The position numbers were made by a program, and so were the translations under genes. Below are positions 12,304 to 24,076 of a stretch of DNA of 64,000 bases, in pieces. The notes under the pieces are model-generated. The model was given only the letters and a program-made list of their open reading frames with translations, did no database searches and was not told the DNA's origin. Origin of the DNA: Lantana camara (taxonomy: Eukaryota > Streptophyta > Magnoliopsida > Lamiales > Verbenaceae); the NCBI GenBank assembly GCA_037501455.1, contig CM074855.1, positions 55,931,001 through 55,995,000 of the forward strand, in the 5' to 3' direction. How positions within the stretch are numbered: position 1 is the stretch's first letter; every line of letters begins with the position of its first letter.

Positions 12304-12321
12304 TCCTATGCCGTACGACCT
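12304..12321 (-). other. Conserved leader motif of element 1
   Basis: In element sense this is AGGTCG-ACGGCATAGGA-like sequence about 45 bp downstream of the primer-binding site. Near-identical motifs at nearly the same spacing occur in element 3 (37017-37034) and element 4 (46663-46680). It is a candidate packaging or dimerisation signal by position only. Confidence 0.55.
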
Positions 12322-12366
12322 AAACTGACACGACACGACTCCAGAGCACCGGTTCTGAACCTGGTA

Positions 12367-12378
12367 GCTCTGATACCA
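12367..12378 (-). promoter_or_regulatory. tRNA-iMet primer-binding site, element 1
   Basis: In element sense TGGTATCAGAGC, complementary to the 3' end of plant initiator-methionine tRNA, 7 bp inside the 5' LTR. It sets the minus-strand orientation. Confidence 0.9.
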
Positions 12379-12385
12379 CTTAAGA

Positions 12386-15187
12386 TGTAGCACCCCAACG
12401 GTGAGGCACCACACCCCCGCACTATGACCCGACACGTGGTACGAAATGGAAAGTCCGCACACGCACCAAGTCACAGCGAACGGGTGACAAACGAAAAAAA
12501 CCAACCAAAGCTAGGCGGTAACTAAAACCCTGTACAAGTAAAATAAGCAAAACCCGAATGCGGAAGCGATGCAAAATATGAACTAACAAAAACTTTAATC
12601 AACGAACATAAATAAACGGGTTCAACTAACCCACACCCTGTCCTAACCTGTCCCGAAAATTCATGTAATCCAAGCATAAGTATCATCTTGTACAGAACAT
12701 ACTATATACATAATTATCATAAATAAATCAGAACAAAATACCTAGCAAAATCAAACAGACCGACACAGACTCGACAGACCAGACTCAAAGCCGCCTAGCT
12801 CGAACTCCAACAATTGGTACCTGCAACTAAAAACATAGGTGGGGCGAGGGTCAGTCCACTGACTGAGCGAGGGGGCTGAACTCACACACACTATACATAA
12901 TAAGGAGCAGAGCACGTATCAAAAGAAAGATTATGAACCGGGAGTAGGGTTTTGCATACCAAAACCATTTTCAAATCGAACTTATACATATCATATCAAA
13001 TCAAACTTATACATATCTTATCTTATTCATAACTTAACAAACTGAGCATACTCATATTTATTAAGAGAGAAAGCTCCTATCCCGTTTCATAATCAACATA
13101 ACATATCATAATCATATACCCGGCGAGTACGGGTCTCCCACCTTACTTCCATATCGAATCATACGTATCAAATCGGAAAACAAACAAATATCATAAACAA
13201 TCCAACCCCAACACCATGTAGTTCGGGGAGCAAACCCTCACTACTCATACAGATACAAACACACACGGGGTAGCGAACCCACACTGTGCCTTCCCCGGTT
13301 ATCCACCGAGGGCTCAAGATACTACGCCTTCCCAACCTCCCTAGGTCGCACGTGAATATCTCAAATGAGAACGTGCACAGGGGTCATAACCGGCGACCCC
13401 ATGGTCGTCCCGGGTCCCCCTTACCCACGTCTCGGGGCCCAACATATCAAAACAGAGCATATCAGAACAGATCATATCATAACTCGCTACATATCAAACT
13501 TATCATATCGAATCAAAATCATACTTACGTACCTTATCGGAGCATACCATACCTTGCAACTTAGCATATGCTATAAACGTACCTCTCCGTGTCATCCTAA
13601 TCCGCAGCTGGTATGAAGACACACGGTTTGGAGCATAGCCTCGTTGCAAAACATTTCAAGCTTACATATGCTCGTACATATACAGTTCGAAAACCTTTAA
13701 TCGTATGACAAATTCATAAACATATCATATAAACACGTATCTATTATATAAATATAATAGAATAATCGCATGCAGGCTTGAAAACGAGCACAGAATGTTG
13801 TAGGTCGCTGTAACTAAAACAAAATTCCTAAAACCTCACCTTTCACCGACGAAACGGAAAACCTGAGCCAAGAAGCCCCACTGGAACCCAAACAGCTGAC
13901 AGACACTCCCAGGAAAACCCCTGAACAACACAACGAAACGGACCTACTGTCCCAAAGTCGCCGGAAAGCCACCACCGTGGCCGGCCGAACAGCCACCGGC
14001 CGCCACCGGAACACCGCCTCCGGTGGTCGGAAAAATCCCCGGAAGGACAGAAACAAGCGCCTCGGCCGTTGGAAAGCCCGTAACGAGCCCTACCAAAGCC
14101 CCAAGTCAAATCGCCGGAAAGATCGCCGGAAAATCGGACCGCCGGTCCAGGCCGGTCCGCCACCGGTTCGCCGCCGCCGGCCGGTTCTCGGGTTGGGGCC
14201 AACGCCATCCGCTACGTTTCGATATTCTGAACAACTTCCGTGAAGGAACCACCACCAAAAACCCACCGGAAAAGGGCCAAATCCGCCGCCAAACGTCCGT
14301 CGGTGCGCCACTCGCCGGAACCGCCACCTACGCCGCGATTCGTCCCAATCTGATGCCGGAAATGGATTCAGGAGGTCGAAAACGTCCGGAAACCACCAAA
14401 CCCCGTCGGAAAAAGTCGCCGGAAAGCGGCGAAACACGCCGCTACAGTAACCGCCGCCGCCGTCGCGAGCTTCAGGCGGCGCGTGCGGCCTCCTCGCCGC
14501 CCCGTTGGCGGCGCCGTCTGTCCAGAAATTCACGCCAGGAGCTCCTTTACCTAGGTGGGTGGCGCGTGTCGCCGGAAGTCCGCCGGAGACCGCCGCGAAT
14601 GGGCGGCGAAGTGGCGGGGGTTCCGCCTAGCCGCCACTGCGTCTGAAATTCGGCGATTCCGTCGCCGTCGGTCGTCGGTTGGCCGAGATTCTTGTACCAT
14701 CGTGACGGGCTCGTCGAGCTGATAAATTTCCACTAATGGTTCGTCGAATTCCGTCGAGAAACGAGGGAGAACGGGCATGTGTGTGTAAACACACCTCCAC
14801 TGCGTGTGAATAGTGCTGATCGCTGGAGAAGACGATGCTGGGGCTGATCTGATCTTTGGCACGCAAAACGAGGAAATCCGAGTATATATCTCGGGTTCTC
14901 GTACGCAAAAACGATCAAACGAACGAGCTAACGACATCCGAATTGGGCAAACTTAGAGTCTACGGACTCGTTTCGCCGCCCCGGACGCGTTGAAGGGGTC
15001 AAAGAGGTCAAAATCTCAACCGAACGAGAAGTGACCGGAAAACCCCTAAAAGAGAAAAATGCAAACAAGCCCCTAAACTCTTAAAGAGTTCAAAATAGGG
15101 CCACGAAAAATATAAAATCACACAATTAAACACATTAAAAGGTTGAAACGTAGCGTACCGTACAAATTGGACGAGCGGGATGTCACA
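12386..15187 (-). repeat. Element 1 LTR (5' LTR in element sense)
   Basis: This LTR is 2,802 bp and the same length as 7051-9852, with about five substitutions between them (for example near 13998, 14300, 14636, 14660 and 15026). It carries the same stem-loop, 79-bp block and GC-rich segment as the left LTR. Confidence 0.95.
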
Positions 15188-18100
15188 TAAAGGGCGAAGT
15201 ATGATTATCCGATAACAAGGTGTTCATCGGATATTTCGAAATAACGAGTGTCATTGCTACAAAAGTATTAATTCGTAAAATTGGGATATGTATATGCATA
15301 GTAAGGAGAAATAACTTAAAAACATTTCATAAAGATGAAATCTCTACATATATTGTTAGAAACACTTGTTATTACGAGAAAGTGATTAAATATTTCGGGA
15401 AAACACAAGTTCAAATTTGATCCCAACTTAATATTACAATGTGTTAAATCATAAATCGAATAATGAAGAACGAGAGGGTTATTATTTCTGAAGTATCAGT
15501 TCGTAAAATTGAAGTACTGAAAACAGAAATTGAAGTATTGTTGCATTTAACATAGAGTTTGAATATTCGAAAATAAGGTGTTCCAACACAATACGATTAT
15601 TGGAGCATTAAATTGAGATTCAGTAAAACCTAGGTGTCTATTCCTAAAGGGCGAAGTATGATTATCCGTTAACAAGGTTTTCATCGGATATTTCGAAACG
15701 ACGAGTGTCATTGCTTCAAAAGTATTAATTCGTAAAATTGGGATATGTATATGCATAGTAAGGAGAAATAACTTAAAAACATTTCATAAAGATGAAATCT
15801 CTACATATATTGTTAGAAACACTTGTTATTACGAGAAAGTGATTAAATATTTCGGGAAAACACAAGTTCAAATTTGATCCCAACATAATATTACAATGTA
15901 TTAAATCATAAATCGAATAATGAAGAACGGGAGGGTCATTATTTCTGAAGTATCAGTTCGTAAAATTGAAGTACTGAAAACAGAAATTTAAGTATTGTTG
16001 CATTTAACATAGAGTTTGAATATTCGAAAATAAGGTGTTCCAACACAATACGATTATTGGAGCATTAAATTGAGATTCAGTAAAACCTAGGTGTCTATTC
16101 GTAAAGGGCGAAGTACGATTATCCGATAACAAGGTGTTCATCGGATATTTCGAAATAACGAGTGTCATTGCTACAAAAGTATTAATTCGTAAAATTGGGA
16201 TATGTATATGCATAATAAGGAGAAATAACTTAAAAACATTTCATAAAGATGAAATCTCTAGATATATTGTTAGAAACACTTGTAATTACGAGAAAGTGAT
16301 TAAATATTTAGGGAAAACACAAGTTCAAATTTGATCCCAACATAATATTACAACGTATTAAATCATAAATCGAATAACGAAGAACGAGAGCGTCGTTATT
16401 TATGAAGTACCAGTTCGTAAAATTGAAGTACTGAAAACAAAAATTGAAGTATTGTTGCATTTAACATAGAGTATGAATATTCGAAAATAAGGTGTTCCAA
16501 CACAATACGATTATTGGACCCTTAAATTGAGATACAGTGAAACCTAGGTGTCTATTCGTAAAGGGCGAAGTATGATTATCCGATAACAAGGTGTTCATCG
16601 GATATTTCGAAACAACGAGTGTCATCGCTTCAAAAGTATTAATTCATAAAATTAGGATATATAAATGCATAGGAAGGAGAAATAACTTAAAAACATTTCA
16701 TAAAGATGAAATCTCTACATATATTGTTAGAAACACTTGTAATTACGAGAAAGTGATTAAATATTTCGGGAAAACATAAGTTCAAATTTGATCCCAACTT
16801 AATATTACAATGTATTAAATCATAAGTCGAATAATGAAGAACAAGAGGGTCATTATTTCTGAAGTATCAGTTCGTAAAATTGATGCACTGAAAACAGAAA
16901 TTGAAGTATTGTTGCATTTAACATAGAGTTTGAATATTCGAAAATAAGGTGTTCCAATACAATACGATTATTGGAGCCTTAAATTGAGATTCAGTGAAAC
17001 CTAGGTGTCTATTCGTAAAGGGCGAAGTATGATTATCCGATAACAAGGTGTTCATCGGATATTTCGAAATAACGAGTGGCTTTGCTACAAAAGTATTAAT
17101 TCGTAAAATTGGGATATGTATATGCATAGTAAGGAGAAATAACTTAAAAACATTTCATAAAGATGAAATCTCTACATATATTGTTAGAAACACTTGTAAT
17201 TACGAGAAAGTGATTAAATATTTCGGGAAAACATAAGTTCAAATTTGATCCCAACTTAATATTAAAATGTATTAAATCATAAATCGAATAATGAAGAACG
17301 AGAGGGTCATTATTTCTGAATTATCAGTTCGTAAAATTGATGTACTGAAAACATAAATTGAAGTATTGTTGCATTTAACATAGAGTTTGAATATTCGAAA
17401 ATAAGGTGTTCCAACACAATACGATTATTGGAGCATTAAATTGAGATTCAGTGAAACCTAGGTGTCTATTCGTAAAGGGCGAAGTATGATTATCCGATAA
17501 CAAGGTGTTCATCGGATATTTCGAAACAACGAGTGTCATCGCTTCAAAAGTATTAATTCGTAAAATTGGAATATATATATATGCATAGTAAGGAGAAATA
17601 ACTTAAAAACATTTCATAAAGATGAAATCTCTACATATATTTTTAGAAACACTTGTAATTACGAGAAAGTGATTAAATATTTCGGGAAAACATAAGTTCA
17701 AATTTGATCCCAACATAATATTAGAATGTATTAAATCATAAATCGAATAACGAAGAACGAGAGCGTCTTTATTTATGAAGTACCAGTTCGTAAAATTGAA
17801 GTACTGAAAACAAAAATTGAAGTATTGTTGCATTTAACATAGAGTATGAATATTCGAAAATAAGGTGTTCCAACACAATACGATTATTGGAGCCTTAAAT
17901 TGGGATTCAGTGAAACCTAGGTGTCTATTCGTAAAGGGCGAAGTATGATTATCCGATAAGAAGGTGTTCATCGGATATTGTGAAACAATGAGTGTCATCG
18001 CTTCAAAAGTATTAATTCATAAAATTAGGATATATAAATGCATAGGAAGGAGAAATAACTTAAAAACATTTCATAAAGATGAAATCTCTACATATATTGT

Positions 18101-21100
18101 TAGAAACACTTGTAATTACGAGAAAGTGATTAAATATTTCGGGAAAACATAAGTTCAAATTTGATCCCAACTTAATATAACAATGTATTAAATCATAAGT
18201 CGAATAATGAAGAACAAGAGGGTCATTATTTCTGAAGTATCAGTTCGTAAAATTGATGCACTGAAAACAGAAATTGAAGTATTGTTGCATTTAACATAGA
18301 GTTTGAATATTCGAAAATAAGGTGTTCCAACAGAATACGATTATTGGAGCCTTAAATTGAGATTCAGTGAAACCTAGGTGTCTATTCGTAAAGGGCGAAG
18401 TATGATTATCCGATAACAAGGTGTTCATCGGATATTTCGAAATAACGAGTGGCATTGCTACAAAAGTATTAATTCGTAAAATTGGGATATGTATATGCAT
18501 AATAAGGAGAAATAACTTGAAAACATTTCATAAAGATGAAATCTCTACATATATTGTTAGAAACACTTGTAATTATGAGAAAGTGATTAAATATTTAGGG
18601 AAAACACAAGTTCAAATTTGATCCCAACATAATATTACAATGTACTAAATCATAAATCGAATAACGAAGAACGAGAGCGTCTTTATTTATGAAGTACCAG
18701 TTCGTAAAATTGAAGTACTGAAAACAAAAATTGAAGTATTGTTGCATTTAACATAGAGTATGAATATTCGAAAATAAGGTGTTCCAACACAATACGATTA
18801 TTGGACCCTTAAATTGAGATACAGTGAAACCTAGGTGTCTATTCGTAAAGGGCGAAGTATGATTATCCGATAACAAGGTGTTCATCGGATATTTCGAAAC
18901 AACGAGTGTCATCGCTTCAAAAGTATTAATTCATAAAATTAGGATATATAAATGCATAGGAAGGAGAAATAACTTAAAAACATTTCATAAAGATGAAATC
19001 TCTACATATATTGTTAGAAACACTTGTAATTACGAGAAAGTGATTAAATATTTCGGGAAAACATAAGTTCAAATTTGATCCCAACTTAATATTACAATGT
19101 ATTAAATCATAAGTCGAATAATGAAGAACAAGAGGGTCATTATTTCTGAAGTATCAGTTCGTAAAATTGATGCACTGAAAACAGAAATTGAAGTATTGTT
19201 GCATTTAACATAGAGTTTGAATATTCGAAAATAAGGTGTTCCAATACAATACGATTATTGGAGCCTTAAATTGAGATTCAGTGAAACCTAGGTGTCTATT
19301 CGTAAAGGGCGAAGTATGATTATCCGATAACAAGGTGTTCATCGGATATTTCGAAATAACGAGTGGCTTTGCTACAAAAGTATTAATTCGTAAAATTGGG
19401 ATATGTATATGCATAGTAAGGAGAAATAACTTAAAAACATTTCATAAAGATGAAATCTCTACATATATTGTAAGAAACACTTGTAATTACGAGAAAGTGA
19501 TTAAATATTTCGGGAAAACGTAAGTTCAAATTTGATCCCAACTTAATATTAAAATGTATTAAATCAGAAATCGAATAATGAAGAACGAGAGGGTCATTAT
19601 TTCTGAATTATCAGTTCGTAAAATTGATGTACTGAAAACATAAATTGAAGTATTGTTGCATTTAACATAGAGTTTGAATATTCGAAAATAAGGTGTTCCA
19701 ACACAATACGATTATTGGAGCATTAAATTGAGATTCAGTGAAACCTAGGTGTCTATTCGTAAAGGGCGAAGTATGATTATCCGATAACAAGGTGTTCATC
19801 GGATATTTCGAAACAACGAATGTCATCGCTTCAAAAGTATTAATTCGTAAAATTGGGATATATATATATGCATAGTAAGGAGAAATAAATTAAAAACATT
19901 TCATAAAGATGAAATCTCTACATATATTTTTAGAAACACTTGTAATTACGAGAAAGTGATTAAATATTTCGGGAAAACATAAGTTCAAATTTGATCCCAA
20001 CATAATATTACAATGTATTAAATCATAAATCGAATAACGAAGAACGAGAGCGTCTTTATTTATGAAGTACCAGTTCGTAAAATTGAAGTACTGAAAACAA
20101 AAATTGAAGTATTGTTGCATTTAACATAGAGTATGAATATTCGAAAATAAGGTGTTCCAACACAATACGATTATTGGAGCCTTAAATTGGGATTCAGTGA
20201 AACCTAGGTGTCTATTCGTAAAGGGCGAAGTATGATTATCCGATAACAAGGTGTTCATCGGATATTTTGAAGCAATGAGTGTCATCGCTTCAAAAGTATT
20301 AATTCATAAAATTAGGATATATAAATGCATAGGAAGGAGAAATAACTTAAAAACATTTCATAAAGATGAAATCTCTACATATATTGTTAGAAACACTTGT
20401 AATTACGAGAAAGTGATTAAATATTTCGGGAAAACATAAGTTCAAATTTGATCCCAACTTAATATTACAATATATTAAATCATAAGTCGAATAATGAAGA
20501 ACAAGAGGGTCATTATTTCTGAAGTATCAGTTCGTAAAATTGATGCACTGAAAACAGAAATTGAAGTATTGTTGCATTTAACATAGAGTTTGAATATTCG
20601 AAAATAAGGTGTTCCAACACAATACGATTATTGGAGCCTTAAATTGAGATTCAGTGAAACCTAGGTGGCTATTCGTAAAGGGCGAAGTATGATTATCCGA
20701 TAACAAGGTGTTCATCGGATATTTCGAAATAACGAGTGGCATTGCTACAAAAGTATTAATTCGTAAAATTGGGATATGTATATGCATAATAAGGAGAAAT
20801 AACTTGAAAACATTTCATAAAGATGAAATCTCTACATATATTGTTAGAAACACTTGTAATTATGAGAAAGTGATTAAATATTTAGGGAAAACACAAGTTC
20901 AAATTTGATCCCAACATAATATTACAATGTATTAAATCATAAATCGAATAACGAAGAACGAGAGCGTCATTATTTATGAAGTACCAGTTCGTAAAATTGA
21001 AGTACTGAAAACAAAATTTGAAGTATTGTTGCATTTAACATAGAGTATGAATATTCGAAAATAAGGTGTTCCAACACAATACGATTATTGGAGCCTTAAA

Positions 21101-21350
21101 TTGAGATTCAGTGAAACCTAGGTGTCTATTCGTAAAGGGCGAAGTATGATTATCCGATAACAAGGTGTTCATCGGATATTTCGAAACAACGAGTGTCATC
21201 ACTTCAAAAGTATTAATTCATAAAATTAGGATATATAAATGCATAGGAAGGAGAAATAACTTAAAAACATTTCATAAAGATGAAATCTCTACATATATTG
21301 TTAGAAACACTTGTAATTACGAGAAAGTGATTAAATATTTCGGGAAAACA
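15188..21350 (+). repeat. 457-bp satellite array, block 2
   Basis: About 13.5 monomers, in exact phase with block 1 once element 1 and one copy of TAAAG are removed. From 16591 the tract is organised as a five-monomer unit repeated twice. No gene is seen. The final AAACA (21346-21350) is the target site of element 2. Confidence 0.97.
16591..21164 (+). repeat. Five-monomer higher-order repeat, two copies of 2,287 bp
   Basis: Copy 1 is 16591-18877 and copy 2 is 18878-21164. The period is 5 x 457 + 2, the extra two bases coming from an expanded TATATATATATGCAT in one monomer (near 17575 and 19862). Corresponding monomers are nearly identical between copies and share private variants such as GTGGCTTTGCTAC, while the five monomers within a copy differ from one another. 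A third copy begins at 21165 and is cut by element 2. Confidence 0.85.
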
Positions 21351-21592
21351 TGTGACACCCCGACTTATCGACGGTACAGGTATGACGTATTTGCGCAATT
21401 AAAATTATTATTTGTGTATTTTATATTTATTTAATGGTTTATTTTTTTTATTATGTGAATTTGTTTATGTGCTCGTTTCTTGTTTTCGATGTCGTTTGTT
21501 GTGGTTTCAAAGTGCTTGAACCGTTTTGGACCTACAGGAGGCTAAAAGGTATTTAGCGCACCTTGGGTTCCGGTAAGCATATTTTGAGCTCG

Positions 21593-21612
21593 GGAATTCG
21601 GATTCGAATTCC
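21593..21612 (+). other. GATT-loop palindrome in element 2
   Basis: Arms GGAATTCG and CGAATTCC are perfectly complementary around GATT. The element 4 LTR has the same sequence, and the element 5 LTR has a covaried version with arms AACTCG and CGAGTT. It lies just after the conserved TTGAGCTCGG. Confidence 0.65.
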
Positions 21613-22430
21613 GTCACTTCCGTTGGACTTGTTTCAACGATTCGGAGTCGATGGAACCAACCTTATGTTTTTCCAAACCCATTTGATATTCCAAAATTCG
21701 ACCGAGAGTTCATCTCGCGCCTAAATGACCACCTTGGAGGAAATTGCACATAAGTCCCTCAATTCTTGACCAATTAACCTCAAACTTGGACCCACATGAC
21801 CCCAACTTGATACTTTACCATCCCTCTCTCCCTCACACCGATACACACAAGGCAAGGAAGATATTTCAGCCATTTTTTGGAGAAAACACACAACAACCCG
21901 TAACTATTCACCTAATGGAGATTTTGAGCTCCAATCTCCATTTTCTTCCAACATCTTCAAGGGGTAAGCTTATATTTGATATGTACATGCTTATATGATC
22001 ATTTGCATCTAAGAAATTCAGAATTTGATGGTTGTAAGAGCATGATTGGATCATATATGTGAATAGTGTAGGTTTTGGTTATTTGATAAATTTTGAGTGA
22101 TCTCTTGGAGTTTTGTTGGAAGCTTTGCATCTTTCTTGGTCCTAAGACGACCATATGTATATGTATGAGCTGAGTTTTGCACGAGAAGCTAGGATTCCTT
22201 GGTTTTCATTTTGGGTTTTTGAAGTTTTTGGTTGTATGAACTTGGGTATATTTCTTGCATTGATTCTTCATTTATCTTCATACTTAGGCTTAGAGATTCC
22301 ATGAATTTGATGTTTTCTTGTTGTATTTTCATCCTAATATGTGTTATGTGGAGTTGGGATTTGATTAATGTTGGTTTGGGGTGAAATTTTGGCCTGAAAC
22401 GAGTGTTTGCCCTGTTCTCGCCCAGCAGTC

Positions 22431-22550
22431 GAGGTCGCGACCGTTTTCGCTACAGATTTGTTCGAGGTCGCGACCACCTGGATTTTTCTCTACGATTTGC
22501 TGGTAGAGACCTCGACCAGTTTGTGTGCAAATTTGGTAGAGACCTCGACC
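22431..22550 (+). repeat. Palindrome cluster in element 2 LTR
   Basis: Four related short motifs: GAGGTCGCGACC at 22431-22442 and 22464-22475 (core GGTCGCGACC is a perfect palindrome), then GAGACCTCGACC at 22506-22517 and 22539-22550. The other LTR families have analogous clusters with different sequences. Confidence 0.65.
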
Positions 22551-24076
22551 CCTTTTTTTTTCGGTTGTTTTTTTCCTGGTTTTGCGTGCGTTTCTTTGCT
22601 TCATATGGTTCATTTAATATTCAAAGAAATATGTACACTTGTTATTTGAGGTTTTAAGCTTTGTGCTATGAATTATGCTTATTTTTATGCTTCTATTTTT
22701 GATGAATTTTCCGTAATTGTCTTGTATGCCCTCATATAACTTAAGTATGCATTCATTTCATTTCATTTGCATGCATGAGCATTGTCGGGCGTCTAATTGG
22801 TACATTATTGAGTCTAAGTCTTGGGTCTTGTCTTCTTTTGTTTCAGAGCCTCTTTCGGAAGTTCGTGAGCCCGAGGTTTAGGTGCTTGTTCGCCCGTTTG
22901 CCTTCCTTTTCCACTACTTTTGTAAAGGTGAGGCTAGGATCTTTTATATTAGATAAGCGACCTAAGACCTATTACCTGTTGTTTTCCTACCCCGTATGCG
23001 ATTGTATACCTTATGTATATATATATTAAATACGAGTGCTTAAGCTATGTTATGATTTTGTGAAATGAGCTTTAAGTTTTCGAAATTGGTATAAGTATTG
23101 GCATAAGTAAGCTATGTTTTGAAATTCGATATTCGTTTATGATATGTTTGAGCGAGTTGTACCCTGAAAGATGGGAGTTTGGTTTGATTTAGTTTGTTGG
23201 GCCCGGAGACGTGGGTAAGGGAGACCCGGGACGACCACGGGGTCACCGGTTATGACCCCTGTGCACGTTCTCATTTGAGATATTCACGTACGACCTATGA
23301 GGTTGGGAAGGCGTGGTATCTTGAGCCCTCGGTGGATAACCGGGGAAGGCATATTGTGGGTTAGCTGCCCCGTATGTGTTTGGTAATGTAGGTGTTAGGG
23401 TTTGATTCCCGATACACCATGGATGTGAGGTTGGAAATTGTGATTTGAATTCGATTTTATGTTATGTTTAATGGAGTAAGGGATAGTCCGTTCTCGCCGG
23501 ACTTATGTTTATGTTATGTTCGATAGATTATGGATCGAGATAGGTTTTCCTTTATACTATATGTTATCTTTGGAAATGATTTGATATGTAAAACCCTAGC
23601 CTCGATTCATGACTATCACCTTTGTAATATGCTTTGTTCTATACGTGTTTAGGTGTGGATGTGCGTTTAGCCCCCTCACTCAGTCGAAGTGCGAGTCTTA
23701 GTCTTGTACTTGTGTGTCTAGGTCGAGTTGCATTCATACTTCTTACATTTTGGATACTCCTTTTATGTATTTGAGATCATGACTTGTCTTTTGGAGAATT
23801 ATGGGCTTTTGATGTATATACTCGATCTTTTGGGCCGTGAGGCCATTGTATATGATGTAAATGTTATTTATAGAGCTCTTTTCGATCCTTATGTTATTGC
23901 TTCCGCATTAATATGTTTGTTTGGCGCGCTCTGTCAGAGTCTTAGCCCCGCTTAGCCTAAGGAGTGAGTGTAGGTTCCGTTCGCTTAGACTTGGACTCAT
24001 GTATGGAAATCCATTTCATATGTGGGTTCGGGTTTAGGTGAGGGGGATGTGGTGGCCCACCGCTCTGGGCGTCACA

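Larger units (their letters stand above)
9866..12366 (-). other. Element 1 internal region, largely non-coding
   Basis: This 2.5-kb interior has no intact gag or pol. From the primer-binding-site end in element sense it contains a conserved leader motif (12304-12321), a 42-codon ORF (11923-12051), an integrase-like remnant (about 11240-11770), a block containing ACGGTGAACGGTAC near 10960-10975 that is shared with element 4, and an array of about ten small hairpins (10165-10510). The rest is AT-rich sequence in which I see nothing. Confidence 0.8.
7051..15187 (-). mobile_element. Element 1: non-autonomous Ty3/gypsy-type LTR retrotransposon
   Basis: Complete element of 8,137 bp inserted in the satellite, with target-site duplication TAAAG at 7046-7050 and 15188-15192. 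Two 2,802-bp LTRs flank a 2,533-bp internal region. The primer-binding site lies next to the right LTR and the polypurine tract next to the left LTR, so the element is on the minus strand. In its own sense the LTR starts TGTGACATCC and ends GGTGCTACA. No gag-pol ORF remains; there is only a decayed integrase-like stretch near 11.3-11.8 kb. The long LTRs and short, mostly non-coding interior resemble the LARD class. The LTRs differ at about five positions, so the insertion is recent. Confidence 0.95.
21351..24076 (+). mobile_element. Element 2: solo LTR (2,726 bp)
   Basis: It starts TGTGACACCCCG and ends GGGCGTCACA, with target-site duplication AAACA at 21346-21350 and 24077-24081. There is no second LTR, primer-binding site or polypurine tract, so it is a solo LTR left by intra-element recombination. 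It is a distant relative of the element 1 LTR in the opposite orientation: the stretch at 23210-23350 matches, in reverse complement, 7950-8100 of element 1. It contains a palindrome cluster (22431-22550) and the GATT-loop palindrome (21593-21612). The open frames of up to about 90 codons are not convincing genes. Confidence 0.93.

Noticed and set aside
23728..23955. 75-codon hydrophobic frame in element 2
   Set aside because: It lies in the conserved 3' part of a solo LTR, has no recognisable family, and its hydrophobicity follows from T-rich sequence.
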